NCBI RefSeq assembly: GCF_002335805.1 | Contig: NZ_NISU01000001.1 | Span: forward strand, 256,079-320,078 | Length of the DNA: 64,000 nucleotides | Origin: Bacillus sp. FJAT-45350 | GTDB lineage: Bacteria > Bacillota > Bacilli > Bacillales > NISU01 | Direction: 5' to 3' | Shown: one piece after another, positions 25,962 through 34,555 of the stretch | Layout: each line of letters opens with the position of its first letter | Position numbering within the stretch: position 1 is the stretch's first letter | The notes under the pieces: model-generated | What the model was told of the DNA's origin: nothing | Database searches by the model: none | The model's input: the letters and a program-made list of their open reading frames with translations, nothing else | Made by a program: the position numbers and the translations under genes

Positions 25962-26975
25962 TTGGAAGGAGAAGATACTAACTTTAAATGGAAAGGTAAA
26001 AAAAAAACATGTTCAAAACTAATGGTGTCCAATCATTTAAAGACCTCCATCTCATCTAATTTGAATAATACTCGTTATGTAGAAGGAGAAAACCAGCCTT
26101 TATATTGGGCAAGATCTAAAGTTAAACTAAACCCAGAAGAGGATGGAGTTCTTTCTTTTGGTATGGATGAAGAAAAAAAACTTCATCCAATTAAACTAGA
26201 TAAAAATGGTCAAATCTTTGTTTTAACAAGAGACTTAAATTCACTAAATGATGGGGTTTTGTCATACGGCCAAGATAAGAATAAAGCGGTACGTCCTATT
26301 TTAACCGATTATAAAGGAAGAATTGTATTAAAGGCAAAGAGGTTAAATGCTAAAAAAGACTCGATCCAAATCTTTGGTATGGATAAAGAAAAAAAACTTC
26401 AACCAATTAAACTAGATAAAAACGGTCAAGTATATGTAGTAACAAAAAAACTAAATTCTTTAAAAGATGGAGTCTTATCTTATGGTCTTGATAAGAAAAA
26501 AAAGGTACATCCTATTTTAACAGATAAAAATGGAAGAATTGCATTAAAGGCCAAAAGATTAAATGCCCAAAAAGACTCTATTCAAATTTTTGGAAAGGAT
26601 GAACAAAATAAGCATAAAGCTATTCTTACGGATAAACAAGGGCGGGTACAAGTTCAAACAACAAAGTTTGTCTCTATTAAAAAGACAATAATAACAAAAA
26701 AGTGTTGGTGTGGCGCTTCCTCATTCGATGTATCCTTATATAAAGTATACTCTTTTGCTATTATCAATTTAACAGATAACCCAGCTGAAGTGATATTACA
26801 GATTAGTCCAAATAATGAAGATTTCTTTATTGATTTACCTACAAGAGCTATTCCGGGAGGCGAGACGATTGTCTTAGTACCGAAGCGGTTTTTACAATTT
26901 GCTCAACTCGTATTTCGTACAAAGGATAAATGTAAGGATACAAAACTGCAAGTATTCTTGCAGGCTCAATATTAA
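25962..26975 (+). CDS. Lysine-rich repeat protein with C-terminal DUF6385-type domain
   Basis: 337 residues. The N-terminal 60 are basic. Residues 61-240 are five 36-residue units, alternating between two subtypes: units 1, 3 (KLxPIKLDKNGQ) and units 2, 4 (xVxPILTDxxGR), so the real period may be 72. The C-terminal ~85 residues (SLYKVYSFAIINLTDNPAEV, IVLVPKRFLQFAQLVFRTKD) match the domain ending the 19285 protein. TTG 25962 has GAGGTGA at 25948-25954. Probably a structural protein of the spore surface and a possible substrate for the preceding glycosyltransferases (inference). Confidence 0.75.
   Translation: MEGEDTNFKWKGKKKTCSKLMVSNHLKTSISSNLNNTRYVEGENQPLYWARSKVKLNPEEDGVLSFGMDEEKKLHPIKLDKNGQIFVLTRDLNSLNDGVLSYGQDKNKAVRPILTDYKGRIVLKAKRLNAKKDSIQIFGMDKEKKLQPIKLDKNGQVYVVTKKLNSLKDGVLSYGLDKKKKVHPILTDKNGRIALKAKRLNAQKDSIQIFGKDEQNKHKAILTDKQGRVQVQTTKFVSIKKTIITKKCWCGASSFDVSLYKVYSFAIINLTDNPAEVILQISPNNEDFFIDLPTRAIPGGETIVLVPKRFLQFAQLVFRTKDKCKDTKLQVFLQAQY
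26142..26681 (+). repeat. Five 108-bp (36-residue) coding repeats with A-B alternation
   Basis: Units at residues 61-96, 97-132, 133-168, 169-204 and 205-240. Conserved positions include D-x-x-x-x-[FY]-G-x-D and P-I-x-x-D-x-x-G-[RQ]. Pairs 1/3 and 2/4 are the closest, pointing to duplication of a two-unit block. Confidence 0.85.
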
Positions 26976-26983
26976 ATTATGAT

Positions 26984-27030
26984 AAAGAGGCTTTCTCATA
27001 AATTAAACTTTTGAGAGAACCTCTTTTTTG
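26984..27030 (+). terminator. Terminator after the 25962 gene
   Basis: AAGAGGCTTTCTC pairs with GAGAGAACCTCTT, followed by TTTT. No gene is seen between here and 27252. Confidence 0.75.
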
Positions 27031-27251
27031 TTTGATTTAATTAATTCCCCAAAATGTTCTATTAAACTCTAGAATACTTTAAATATATAGCTAAATGCGT
27101 TTGCTTCCCTTTAAAATGAAGGCGAGTAGTGGTAGATTGAGATGGTTTTGTTTAAATTTAAAATGGTTTAATAAATAATTTTTTGATAGAGGCGCGCACA
27201 ATCAAAGGTGCATGCCTTTTCATACTTATATAAAGAAGGGAGGTGGAAAAA

Positions 27252-27437
27252 TTGAATAAATTGAAATCAAGAAAATTTTGGATGGCTATCGTTTCAGGTG
27301 GACTTATTGTAGCAAATGAAGGGATTGGTCTTAATTTACCATCAGAATCTGTTATGACTATTGCTGCATTAGTAGCTTCATATATTATTGGAGAATCATA
27401 TATTGATTCAAAAAACGTTAGCAAAGACAAAAAATAA
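27252..27437 (+). CDS. Small holin-like membrane protein
   Basis: 61 residues. Starts NKLKSRKFWMAIVSGGLIVA, with a likely membrane segment at ~10-28 and a second around VMTIAALVASYIIGESYIDS, then a short charged tail. This layout is seen in small phage holin-type or uncharacterised membrane proteins. TTG 27252 is preferred, with AAGGGAGG at 27236-27243; GTG 27243 is inside that site. No lysin gene is adjacent. Function uncertain. Confidence 0.6.
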   Translation: MNKLKSRKFWMAIVSGGLIVANEGIGLNLPSESVMTIAALVASYIIGESYIDSKNVSKDKK

Positions 27438-27508
27438 TACTAAACAAGAGTTTACAAAACAATTACCTAATAGTGGCTCTAGTTTGTATTAAAATACTAG
27501 GTTAGAAA

Positions 27509-27555
27509 TCAAAGACGTCGTCACTTGAATTCAACAGGTGGTGACGTCTTTGCTT
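27509..27555 (+). terminator. Terminator after the small membrane protein
   Basis: AAAGACGTCGTCACTTG pairs with CAGGTGGTGACGTCTTT through 17 bases (G-T wobbles), followed by TGCTTTT. The interval 27438-27784 holds nothing else that I can recognise, apart from a 14-T run at about 27724-27736. Confidence 0.8.
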
Positions 27556-27784
27556 TTGTGAATTATTGGACTTTTAGGTTGGAAAACAGACGGTTATCAT
27601 AAATTTTTATGAGAGGAGATGCATTTCCACCTCGTGAAGAAGCAAACGTTATGACCAATGGATTTTGTGGTTTATAATGCCACCGATAAATATTAATGTT
27701 TCTTAGGTGAATGATAAAACCGTTTTTTTTTTTTAGAATAAATATAAAGTATTAGTTAAAAGGGATTAGGAGGGAGGGAGAAAG

Positions 27785-28174
27785 ATGGAGAACATTAGCA
27801 AGTTCATTATTGCTATCAGTAGTTCAATCCTGACATTTTTATTTGGGGCTTGGTCAGTTTTATTACAGGTCTTAATAGTTTTTATAATTATTGATTATGT
27901 AACAGGTTTAATAGCCGCTGTGTATAGTGGGAAATTAAGTAGCAAAGTTGGTTTTAAAGGGATAATAAAAAAGGTAATGATTTTATCCATTGTAACGGTT
28001 GCTCATGGACTGGACATTATTTTAGGAGGTTTTAATTTTCTGAGGGATGTTGTGATTTATTTCTATATTCTAAATGAATTGCTCTCAATTATCGAAAATG
28101 CAGGTAGAATAGGATTACCACTTCCAAATGTAATTAAAAAGGCTGTCGAGGTTCTAAAGAAGAAAGATGATTAA
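27785..28174 (+). CDS. Phage-holin family (Holin_4_1-like) membrane protein
   Basis: 129 residues with about four hydrophobic segments. The motif VFIIIDYVTGLIAAVYSGKL followed by SSKVGFKGIIKKV and ILNELLSIIENAGRIGLPLP is typical of the toxin-secretion/phage-lysis holin family. AGGAGGGAGGG lies just upstream of ATG 27785. There is no endolysin, tail or capsid gene nearby, so it is not part of a visible prophage. In a sporulation setting it could serve in mother-cell membrane permeabilisation, but that is speculation. Confidence 0.78.
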   Translation: MENISKFIIAISSSILTFLFGAWSVLLQVLIVFIIIDYVTGLIAAVYSGKLSSKVGFKGIIKKVMILSIVTVAHGLDIILGGFNFLRDVVIYFYILNELLSIIENAGRIGLPLPNVIKKAVEVLKKKDD

Positions 28175-28387
28175 AGGATACTAAGATTATGAAGTATTCA
28201 ATATACCTAAATCTGGGTTAGTGGTATAAATTTTCATTGTTTAAGTGTATTGGCTGGATGCGTGGAATCCAGTTCTTTTCGTTTACTTGAGTACAATTAG
28301 ATAGCGTAAATAGGTTAATAGAAATCAAAAATTAGAGGTAGTTTCCTAAAAATTTGATACTACTTCATTTATGTGTTTAAGTATGTA

Positions 28388-28720
28388 TCCGCCCGTAAAA
28401 CGGGCGGTTTTAATTTCGCCCTATAAGGGCACTTTACTGATAATCCCCTAAACGGGACTCAAAATTGACCGTCAACCGTTCACTTCTATTACTTGTCTTG
28501 GAATGGATCAAAGTATTCCCGCTTCGTCAAATGATCGGGCAGTCTATCTTCTGCTGTCTGTTCTCGTATATACTTCGGGATAAAACAATGTGATACTTAC
28601 AATACCATCTTGTGTGTGATAAACTATTGTCACTCGACATGAGTATGCTCCTATCGTTAAAATAGAAGCTGGATTGATGACCATTTACTATTTTAACGAT
28701 AGGAGTTTTTTTCTGTCATT
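28388..28720 (-). mobile_element. Internally deleted IS200/IS605-type element
   Basis: Left part (on the minus strand) has a perfect 18-base hairpin (28648-28665 with 28688-28705) just before ATG 28640, as in IS200, where such a hairpin shields tnpA. The start reads MSSDNSLSHTRWYCKYHIVL, the N-terminus of a Y1 transposase. It then jumps, in another frame, to YIREQTAEDRLPDHLTKREY, the C-terminus ending at 28489, so about 300 bases including the HUH and catalytic Tyr region are gone. The GC hairpin CCGCCCGTAAAACGGGCGG (28390-28408) is the usual right-end structure. Non-autonomous. Confidence 0.8.
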
Positions 28721-28783
28721 ATACCACTTAGAAGTTTTATATTCACACTTGCTGAGCATGTGTTTTTAAACCCCATTAATAAT

Positions 28784-28817
28784 ACCTGAATAATCCTTAA
28801 TCAAGGATTATTCAGGT
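28784..28817 (-). terminator. Perfect hairpin at the end of ytcA
   Basis: 15-base stem (28784-28798, 28803-28817) with a 4-base loop. It overlaps the stop codon of the minus-strand gene. There is no clear T run after it, so terminator function is moderately supported. Confidence 0.5.
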
Positions 28818-30091
28818 CTCCCCATTCCTAAATAGTGGAACCCGAACTTTTTTACTGTTGAAGGGTGAAACATATTTCTACCGTCTAGAAGGATGTTTCC
28901 ATTCATCTTGTTATGAACTTTTGACCAATCTATTGATTTAAACGTATCCCATTCAGTTGCGACAATTAATATTTCAGAGTTGTGAATAGATTGATATATA
29001 TCGTCATGAATCGTTATGTTTCTATCAGTTGAGGTAATAAGAGGATCATATGCATGAACTTCAGAGCCGTATTCTAGTAACTTATCTATTAAAGCCAAAG
29101 ATTGAGAAAAGCGTAAGTCACCCGTATTTGGCTTAAATGTAAGTCCCCACACAGTGATCTTTTTATTTTCGAGTTTTTGGAATACAGACGTTAATTTATT
29201 AAGATACATATCAATTTGTGTTTTGTTAACATTCATAGTTGCCTCTAATAAAGGGACACTGACATTTTTTTTACTTGCTGAATGGTGTAAAGAACTTATA
29301 TCTTTTGGAAAACAAGATCCTCCATAACCTAAACCAGCCCTAAGGAACAATGAGCCGATTCGAGGATCAGTACCAATACCTTTGGCAATATCATCTATAT
29401 TGACACCATATGCATCACAAATACGCGCCATTTCATTAATAAAAGAAATTTTCGTTGCAAGAAACGCATTAGAAGCATATTTAATGAGTTCTGCACCAGT
29501 TAAACTAGTCATAATAAATTTTCCGTGAAACCCTTTATATAGTTGTTGCACTTTCGGAATTGGTCGATTACTTTTAGAGCCAATAACTGTCTTATCAGGA
29601 TTTAACAAATCAGCAATGGCTGTTCCTTCCTTTAAAAACTCAGGGTTTGAAACAACGTCGAATAAATCTTCATTAATCCCCTTTTCTACTAATGTTTTAT
29701 GAATCCATTCATTTGTTCCAGGTGGGACAGTACTTTTTGTCATAATTATCTTGTATGAATTTAGGTTGTTGGCAATAGTGTCAACAACACCTTTAATATA
29801 GGATAAATTTGTACTTCCATCAGGAAGAGATGGTGTTCCTACAGCAATGATAATAACTCCACTAGCCTTAATTTTATCAGGTATTTTTGTTGAGAAATTA
29901 AGAGTACCTTTCTTTATATTCCTAATAATATAGCTATCTAGTTCAGGTTCATAAATTGGAATTTTTCCTTTATTTAATAGCTGGATTTTCTCTTCCATAA
30001 TATCAACAGAATGTACATGGTGTCCCTTATCAGAAAGAATCGCAGCTGTTGTGAGTCCGACATAACCAGCACCGACGATACATATCTCCAT
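28808..30091 (-). CDS. ytcA: UDP-glucose 6-dehydrogenase (YtcA/TuaD-like)
   Basis: Oxidises UDP-glucose to UDP-glucuronate with two NAD. The Rossmann loop VGAGYVGLTTAAIL is at residues 5-18, VGTPSLPDGS near 95, SNPEFLKEGTA near 146, and the catalytic cysteine lies in LGYGGSCFPKDI near 255. Length is 427, normal for the family. AGGGGTGA precedes ATG 30091. It is divergent from the UTP-glucose-1-phosphate uridylyltransferase that supplies its substrate. The B. subtilis ytdA-ytcA-ytcB-ytcC set of coat genes has the same components, which is why I choose ytcA rather than tuaD. Confidence 0.85.
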   Translation of the reverse strand: MEICIVGAGYVGLTTAAILSDKGHHVHSVDIMEEKIQLLNKGKIPIYEPELDSYIIRNIKKGTLNFSTKIPDKIKASGVIIIAVGTPSLPDGSTNLSYIKGVVDTIANNLNSYKIIMTKSTVPPGTNEWIHKTLVEKGINEDLFDVVSNPEFLKEGTAIADLLNPDKTVIGSKSNRPIPKVQQLYKGFHGKFIMTSLTGAELIKYASNAFLATKISFINEMARICDAYGVNIDDIAKGIGTDPRIGSLFLRAGLGYGGSCFPKDISSLHHSASKKNVSVPLLEATMNVNKTQIDMYLNKLTSVFQKLENKKITVWGLTFKPNTGDLRFSQSLALIDKLLEYGSEVHAYDPLITSTDRNITIHDDIYQSIHNSEILIVATEWDTFKSIDWSKVHNKMNGNILLDGRNMFHPSTVKKFGFHYLGMGRPE

Positions 30092-30133
30092 TAAACTATC
30101 ACCCCTACAAAGTATTAATAGTTAAACTATTTT

Positions 30134-30177
30134 AGAGGCTGTTTAAAAAGGAGTAGCCCTTTTATCAACAACCTCTA
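30134..30177. terminator. Hairpin of the dispersed GGTTGTT/AACAACC family
   Basis: AGAGGCTGTTTAAAAAGG with CTTTTATCAACAACCTCT, an imperfect copy of the hairpins near 5555, 40566 and 57034. It sits between divergent genes, where a terminator is not expected, supporting a mobile or repetitive origin. Confidence 0.6.
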
Positions 30178-30366
30178 TAAAATGAGCAATTCAAATAAAA
30201 CTTAGATGGTAAAACACGCTCTTTATAGATTATTTAAGTCTTTGCTAAAGGTGAGTCTTCTTTCCTAAATTGGACGTTTCAGCATTAAACCATTTTTGAT
30301 AGGACAACTTCCATCGGTCTTCTTTTATGAATATTAATCTTAGTAAGGTTTCAAGGAGGGGTGTCA

Positions 30367-31173
30367 ATGGTAAAAAAAGCCATTATTCCGGCTGCGGGCT
30401 ATGGTACACGCAATCTTCCAATTACAAAGGTACTACCTAAGGAAATGTTTCCTATAGGGGGAAGACCAGCGATTGACTATATCATTGAAGAGGCTGAGAA
30501 GGCTGGAATTACAGAAGTGTTAATTATATTATCGCGTACAAAAACAATGATTATGGATTATTATGATCGTTCTCTTGAGCTTGAATCATTTTTACATTCA
30601 AACAACAAAAGTCACTTGTTAGAAAAAGTTAAGCTACCAAATGTTCATATACAATATGTAAGGCAACCATATGCTAGAGGACTAGGAGATGCTATTAAAT
30701 TAGCAAAAGCATTTGTCGGGAATGAGCCATTTGCGGTACTCTTACCGGATGAAATATTGTTAACTGAGAAGGAACCCGCATTAACAGATTTGATTAAAGT
30801 ATATGACAAATACGATGGAAACGTTATTGGAGTCCAAAAAGAAGAGGAAAGCAATTTAAAAAATTATGGTGTTATTAATGGTCAAACAATAGACAAGTGT
30901 TTATATCAACTATTAGATATTGTGGAGAAACCGCAAAATAATCCCCCATCTAATATGGCGGTAATTGGTAGGTATATATTAAAGGCTAAGATATTCGACT
31001 ATTTAGAAAAACAACAAATTGGGGTTAATGGAGAACTTCAATTAACAGATGCGTTAAGGGAAATGAGTAAGGTAGAAAAGGCATACGGTTTAGAGCTCGT
31101 AGGTGAGAGGTTTGATATTGCAAAAAAAGAAGATTATTTAAAGTTATTAAATTTAAAGTCGAATATTGAATGA
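30367..31173 (+). CDS. ytdA: UTP-glucose-1-phosphate uridylyltransferase (YtdA-like)
   Basis: Makes UDP-glucose from UTP and glucose-1-phosphate. The signature AAGYGTRNLPITKVLPKEMFPI is at the N-terminus with the catalytic-type lysine in KEMFP, and VLLPDEILL holds the metal-binding aspartate. VEKPQNNPPSNMAVIGRYIL and VNGELQLTDALREM are also GalU/GtaB motifs. At 268 residues it is shorter than GtaB (~290) and agrees with YtdA. Start ATG 30367 from AGGAGGG; GTG 30361 lies right at that site. Stop overlaps the following ORF region by ATGA. Confidence 0.85.
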   Translation: MVKKAIIPAAGYGTRNLPITKVLPKEMFPIGGRPAIDYIIEEAEKAGITEVLIILSRTKTMIMDYYDRSLELESFLHSNNKSHLLEKVKLPNVHIQYVRQPYARGLGDAIKLAKAFVGNEPFAVLLPDEILLTEKEPALTDLIKVYDKYDGNVIGVQKEEESNLKNYGVINGQTIDKCLYQLLDIVEKPQNNPPSNMAVIGRYILKAKIFDYLEKQQIGVNGELQLTDALREMSKVEKAYGLELVGERFDIAKKEDYLKLLNLKSNIE

Positions 31174-31187
31174 ATGGTGGTTTAGTA

Positions 31188-32285
31188 ATGGAAGATCAGA
31201 TGATATTACCTTGGGAATTGATTGACCCTTTAGATAAGTTATATGTTCCTGACTATATCTTGGAGATAGCTCATGAAGTTTGTCAATATTATGATATGAC
31301 TGTAAGTGACATGGAAGTTATTAATGTTAAGTCACATAAAGGTGGGGCAATTTGGAGGATAGATACGGATAAGGGTCCAAGAAGTTTGAAGTTATTACAT
31401 CGACGGCCAACAAGAAGTCTTTTTAGCCTCGGAGCACAGGAATATTTAGTGAAAGAGAAACATGCTAGAATCCCTCAAATTATTCCCACAGTTGATAGGG
31501 AGCTCTACGTTGAAATGGGAGGTAAACTATGGTTTGTAGCAGAGTGGATATCAACTCTAGAACCTGCAGGAACTGACTTAGAAGGAATGAAAGAGAGAAG
31601 TTATGCGATTGGTGAATTTCACCGATTATCTAAAGGATATGTTCCACCAAAAGGTGCTGAACTTGCTTCACGACTTCAACGTTGGCCAAAAACCTACAAG
31701 AAAATAATTAATAAAATGGAGTGGTTTAGAGATATTACGAATGGTTACTCCCAAATGCCTGCTAGTTCAAAAATACTTTCAGTACTAGATACGTTTGAAG
31801 AACAAGCAATAGAAGCATTAAAACGTCTAGAACAGTCTGTATATTTCGATTTAGCAAATAGAGGAATTGAGGAATGGGGATTAGTTCACCAAGACTACGG
31901 CTGGTCAAATGGTCAAAAAGGTGAAGAGGGAATCTGGATAATTGATTTAGATGGTGTTGCATTCGACTTGCCAATTCGTGATCTCGGAAAACTTATCTCA
32001 GACACAACTGATAAATTAGGAAAATGGGATTACAACTGGGTAAATGAAATGATTCAAGCCTATCATGAAGCGAATCCAATTGATGATGATATGTATCAAA
32101 TGTTGTTAATTGATATGTCACTACCCAATTTATTTTATAAAAGTGTTAAAGAAATGGTATATAAACCTACTGTATTCTTGGATGAGCAACTTGAAGAGGT
32201 AGTAGATCGAATTGTTTCCATTGATCAAACAAAGTGGCCTGTGCTTCAGGAATTAAATAGGCCATGGGAAGGAGGGAAGAAATAA
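31188..32285 (+). CDS. CotS/CotI-family spore coat kinase-like protein (copy 1)
   Basis: 365 residues of the CotS family, an aminoglycoside-phosphotransferase-like fold found in the inner/outer coat. Kinase-like landmarks are SHKGGAIWRIDTDKGPRSLK (nucleotide lobe lysine), LVHQDYGWSNGQ (catalytic-loop HxDxxxxN type) and WIIDLDGVAFDLPIRDL (metal-binding D). So it may be catalytic, perhaps acting on a carbohydrate. ATG 31188 preferred, with GGTGG at 31176-31180. Its TAA overlaps the next ATG by one base. Nearly the same protein recurs at 34556. Confidence 0.82.
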   Translation: MEDQMILPWELIDPLDKLYVPDYILEIAHEVCQYYDMTVSDMEVINVKSHKGGAIWRIDTDKGPRSLKLLHRRPTRSLFSLGAQEYLVKEKHARIPQIIPTVDRELYVEMGGKLWFVAEWISTLEPAGTDLEGMKERSYAIGEFHRLSKGYVPPKGAELASRLQRWPKTYKKIINKMEWFRDITNGYSQMPASSKILSVLDTFEEQAIEALKRLEQSVYFDLANRGIEEWGLVHQDYGWSNGQKGEEGIWIIDLDGVAFDLPIRDLGKLISDTTDKLGKWDYNWVNEMIQAYHEANPIDDDMYQMLLIDMSLPNLFYKSVKEMVYKPTVFLDEQLEEVVDRIVSIDQTKWPVLQELNRPWEGGKK

Positions 32286-34297
32286 TGAATGTACTCATAA
32301 TTTGTACAGAAAAACTCCCTGTACCACCTGTGAAAGGTGGGGCGATCCAAACGTATATAGCTGGAGCTATCCCAACGTTAAGTAAAGAACACACAGTTAC
32401 AATATTAGGAACAACTGATCCCTCCCTCCCTGACGAGGAAACAGTTGATAACGTTCATTACGTTAGAAAGCCAGGTGGATTACTTGAAACCTATAGAGAA
32501 GAGGTAATAGAATATTTAAAAACTGAAAATTGCTACGATTTGATTCATATTTTTAATCGTCCTCGTTTGGTTACCGCTGTTCGTGAATTAGCACCTGAAG
32601 CCAAGATAATTTTAAGTATGCATAATGATATGTTTAAGCCTGAGAAAATTAGTCACGATGAAGGATTATTAGTTATTAAGAATGTAGATAAAATCGTTAC
32701 AATTAGTGATTATATTGGGCAAACGATTACAAATTTCTTTCCAGAGGTTGCTCCAAAATTACGTACAATTTATTCCGGTGTAGATTTAGATAATTTTGTG
32801 CCTTCTTATTCTGAGAGTGCTATAGCCAAAAGGGAGCAATTAAGGAAAGAATACAATTTGGGTTCAAAAAAAATCATTTTATTTGCTGGAAGACTTTCTT
32901 TAAATAAAGGTGCTCATATCTTACTTCGGGCAATTCCAGAACTATCCAAAAAGTATTCAGATATTGCAGTAGTGTTAATGGGTGGAAAATGGTTTAGTGA
33001 TGATGGGATATCAGATTATACGGCTTATGTTCGTTCACTAGCTGATTGTTCACCAGTACCAGTAATAGCAACAGGGTTTATATCACCTGATAAAATACAA
33101 GATTGGTTTGCAGCTGCGGATATTTTTGTTTGTACATCTCAATGGCAAGAACCGTTAGCTCGAGTTCATTATGAGGCAATGGCTGCTGGACTTCCTATTA
33201 TTACAACAAATCGTGGAGGTAATGCAGAAGTAATTGAATTAAATAAAAACGGTCTCATTGTAGAAAAGCCAGATGAACCATTAGAATTTGCAAAACATCT
33301 TTCGTATTTAATAGAAAATCCAGATATTTGTCTAGAGATGGGTCGATACGGACGAAAGCTTGCAGAAGCAAAATATAGCTGGGATCGTGTAGTGAATGAT
33401 ATTTTGACTGTTTGGAATGAAGTTGAAAATATGAGTATTAATAATAATCCTCAAATAGAAGACATGTTAGGAGACGAACTAGATGAGTTGAATATGGGAG
33501 AACTAGGTTTAGAGCTAGTTAACCTTAATAATGAACTTGAGCCAGAATTGGATAATTCAGGAGGAGAGCTTCAAGAAGAAATGGAAGTTCAAGGTGAAGG
33601 GCAACACGAAGGAGAAGAAACAGTTACAGAGGAAGAAGAACACGGAGAAGAAGAAACAGTTACAGAGGAAGAAGAACACGAAGGAGAAGAAACAGTTACA
33701 GAGGAAGAAGAACACGAAGGAGAAGAAACAGTTACAGAGGAAGAAGAACACGAAGGAGAAGAAACAGTTTCAGAGGAAAAAGAACACGAAGGAGAAGAGA
33801 CAGTTTCAGAGGAAAAAGAACACGAAGGAGAAGAGACAGTTTCAGAGGAAAAAGAACACGAAGGAGAAGAGACAGCTCCAGAGGAAGAAGAACTCGGAGA
33901 AGACTTGGCATCTCCAACACTAGAGAATGTTAATACGGATGCAATAGAAGACGATTTACTAGAAAAAGAAAAAATTCTATTAAAAACAAAGAAGAAAGGA
34001 AAAAAAGAGAAGAAAAAAAGAGAAGAAAAAATTAAATCAAAAAGCAAGAAGAAGTTAAAAAATAAGAAGAAAAAGAAGCCTTTCGTTACAGAAGAACAAA
34101 AAGAACATGTAGAGATAGTTGAAGAAAATGAACAAAACCAAATAGAAGGATATGAAGGCAGTGTAGAAATTAATATCACAGAGGTAGATGATAATAACCA
34201 AAATGAGATAAAAAAAGATATTCTAATAAGCTTTCGAGGTCAAAGAAGATACTTTACTCGTTCTGATTGGGAAAAGCAAAGAAAAGATCCTTTGTAA
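32285..34297 (+). CDS. CotSA-like GT4 glycosyltransferase with long acidic-repeat and Lys-rich tail
   Basis: 670 residues. Residues 1-~385 are a GT4 GT-B enzyme similar to CotSA: ICTEKLPVPPVKGGAIQTYI, SMHNDMFKPEKI, YSGVDLDNFVP, FAGRLSLNKGAH, EPLARVHYEAMAAGLPIITT (nucleotide-sugar EX7E-type motif). The tail has ~8 units of a 12-residue acidic repeat (EGEETVTEEEEH), then a basic block (KTKKKGKKEKKKREEKIKSK) and a terminal ISFRGQRRYFTRSDWE motif. The same terminal motif ends the second copy. B. subtilis CotSA (377 residues) lacks this tail. ATG 32285 follows AAGGAGGG. Confidence 0.85.
   Translation: MNVLIICTEKLPVPPVKGGAIQTYIAGAIPTLSKEHTVTILGTTDPSLPDEETVDNVHYVRKPGGLLETYREEVIEYLKTENCYDLIHIFNRPRLVTAVRELAPEAKIILSMHNDMFKPEKISHDEGLLVIKNVDKIVTISDYIGQTITNFFPEVAPKLRTIYSGVDLDNFVPSYSESAIAKREQLRKEYNLGSKKIILFAGRLSLNKGAHILLRAIPELSKKYSDIAVVLMGGKWFSDDGISDYTAYVRSLADCSPVPVIATGFISPDKIQDWFAAADIFVCTSQWQEPLARVHYEAMAAGLPIITTNRGGNAEVIELNKNGLIVEKPDEPLEFAKHLSYLIENPDICLEMGRYGRKLAEAKYSWDRVVNDILTVWNEVENMSINNNPQIEDMLGDELDELNMGELGLELVNLNNELEPELDNSGGELQEEMEVQGEGQHEGEETVTEEEEHGEEETVTEEEEHEGEETVTEEEEHEGEETVTEEEEHEGEETVSEEKEHEGEETVSEEKEHEGEETVSEEKEHEGEETAPEEEELGEDLASPTLENVNTDAIEDDLLEKEKILLKTKKKGKKEKKKREEKIKSKSKKKLKNKKKKKPFVTEEQKEHVEIVEENEQNQIEGYEGSVEINITEVDDNNQNEIKKDILISFRGQRRYFTRSDWEKQRKDPL
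33598..33888 (+). repeat. 36-bp acidic coding tandem repeat, about 8 units
   Basis: Each unit encodes E-G-E-E-T-V-[TS]-E-E-[EK]-[EK]-H. Early units have TVTEEEE, later ones TVSEEKE, giving two sub-blocks, one 3-base shorter unit near 33637, and a degenerate last unit (TAPEEEE). Clear replication-slippage locus. Confidence 0.92.
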
Positions 34298-34310
34298 TAA
34301 TATCGTAATT

Positions 34311-34342
34311 AATCCCCCTTTATGTAATTTGAAGGGGGATTA
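34311..34342 (+). terminator. Terminator after cotSA copy 1
   Basis: TAATCCCCCTT pairs with AAGGGGGATTA around an ATGTAATTTG loop, followed by ATTTG. From here to 34555 no gene is seen; the second coat pair has its own ribosome site. Confidence 0.75.
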
Positions 34343-34555
34343 ATTTGTAATCAGAAATTACAAAACAGTCATATACCTAATTCTTATGGGACAACATACT
34401 CCTGAATTAATGGGAGAATACCCTATAGTAGGTTGAGAAGGTAGTAATCAGTATTATGCAGCGAACAATAAAGAACTAGTCTTTCATTGGCAGGTTGAAC
34501 CTGTCACCTGGACTACATCATTAGTAGCAACCTAGGAATGGATGGAGGTAAATTG

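Noticed and set aside
27252-28174. Prophage
   Set aside because: Only holin-like genes are present; no integrase, capsid, tail or lysin gene and no att-like repeats seen.
33531-34179. Several long ORFs in other frames and on the minus strand over the cotSA tail
   Set aside because: They are produced by the 36-bp repeat, whose period is a multiple of three in every frame; low-complexity products, no ribosome site.
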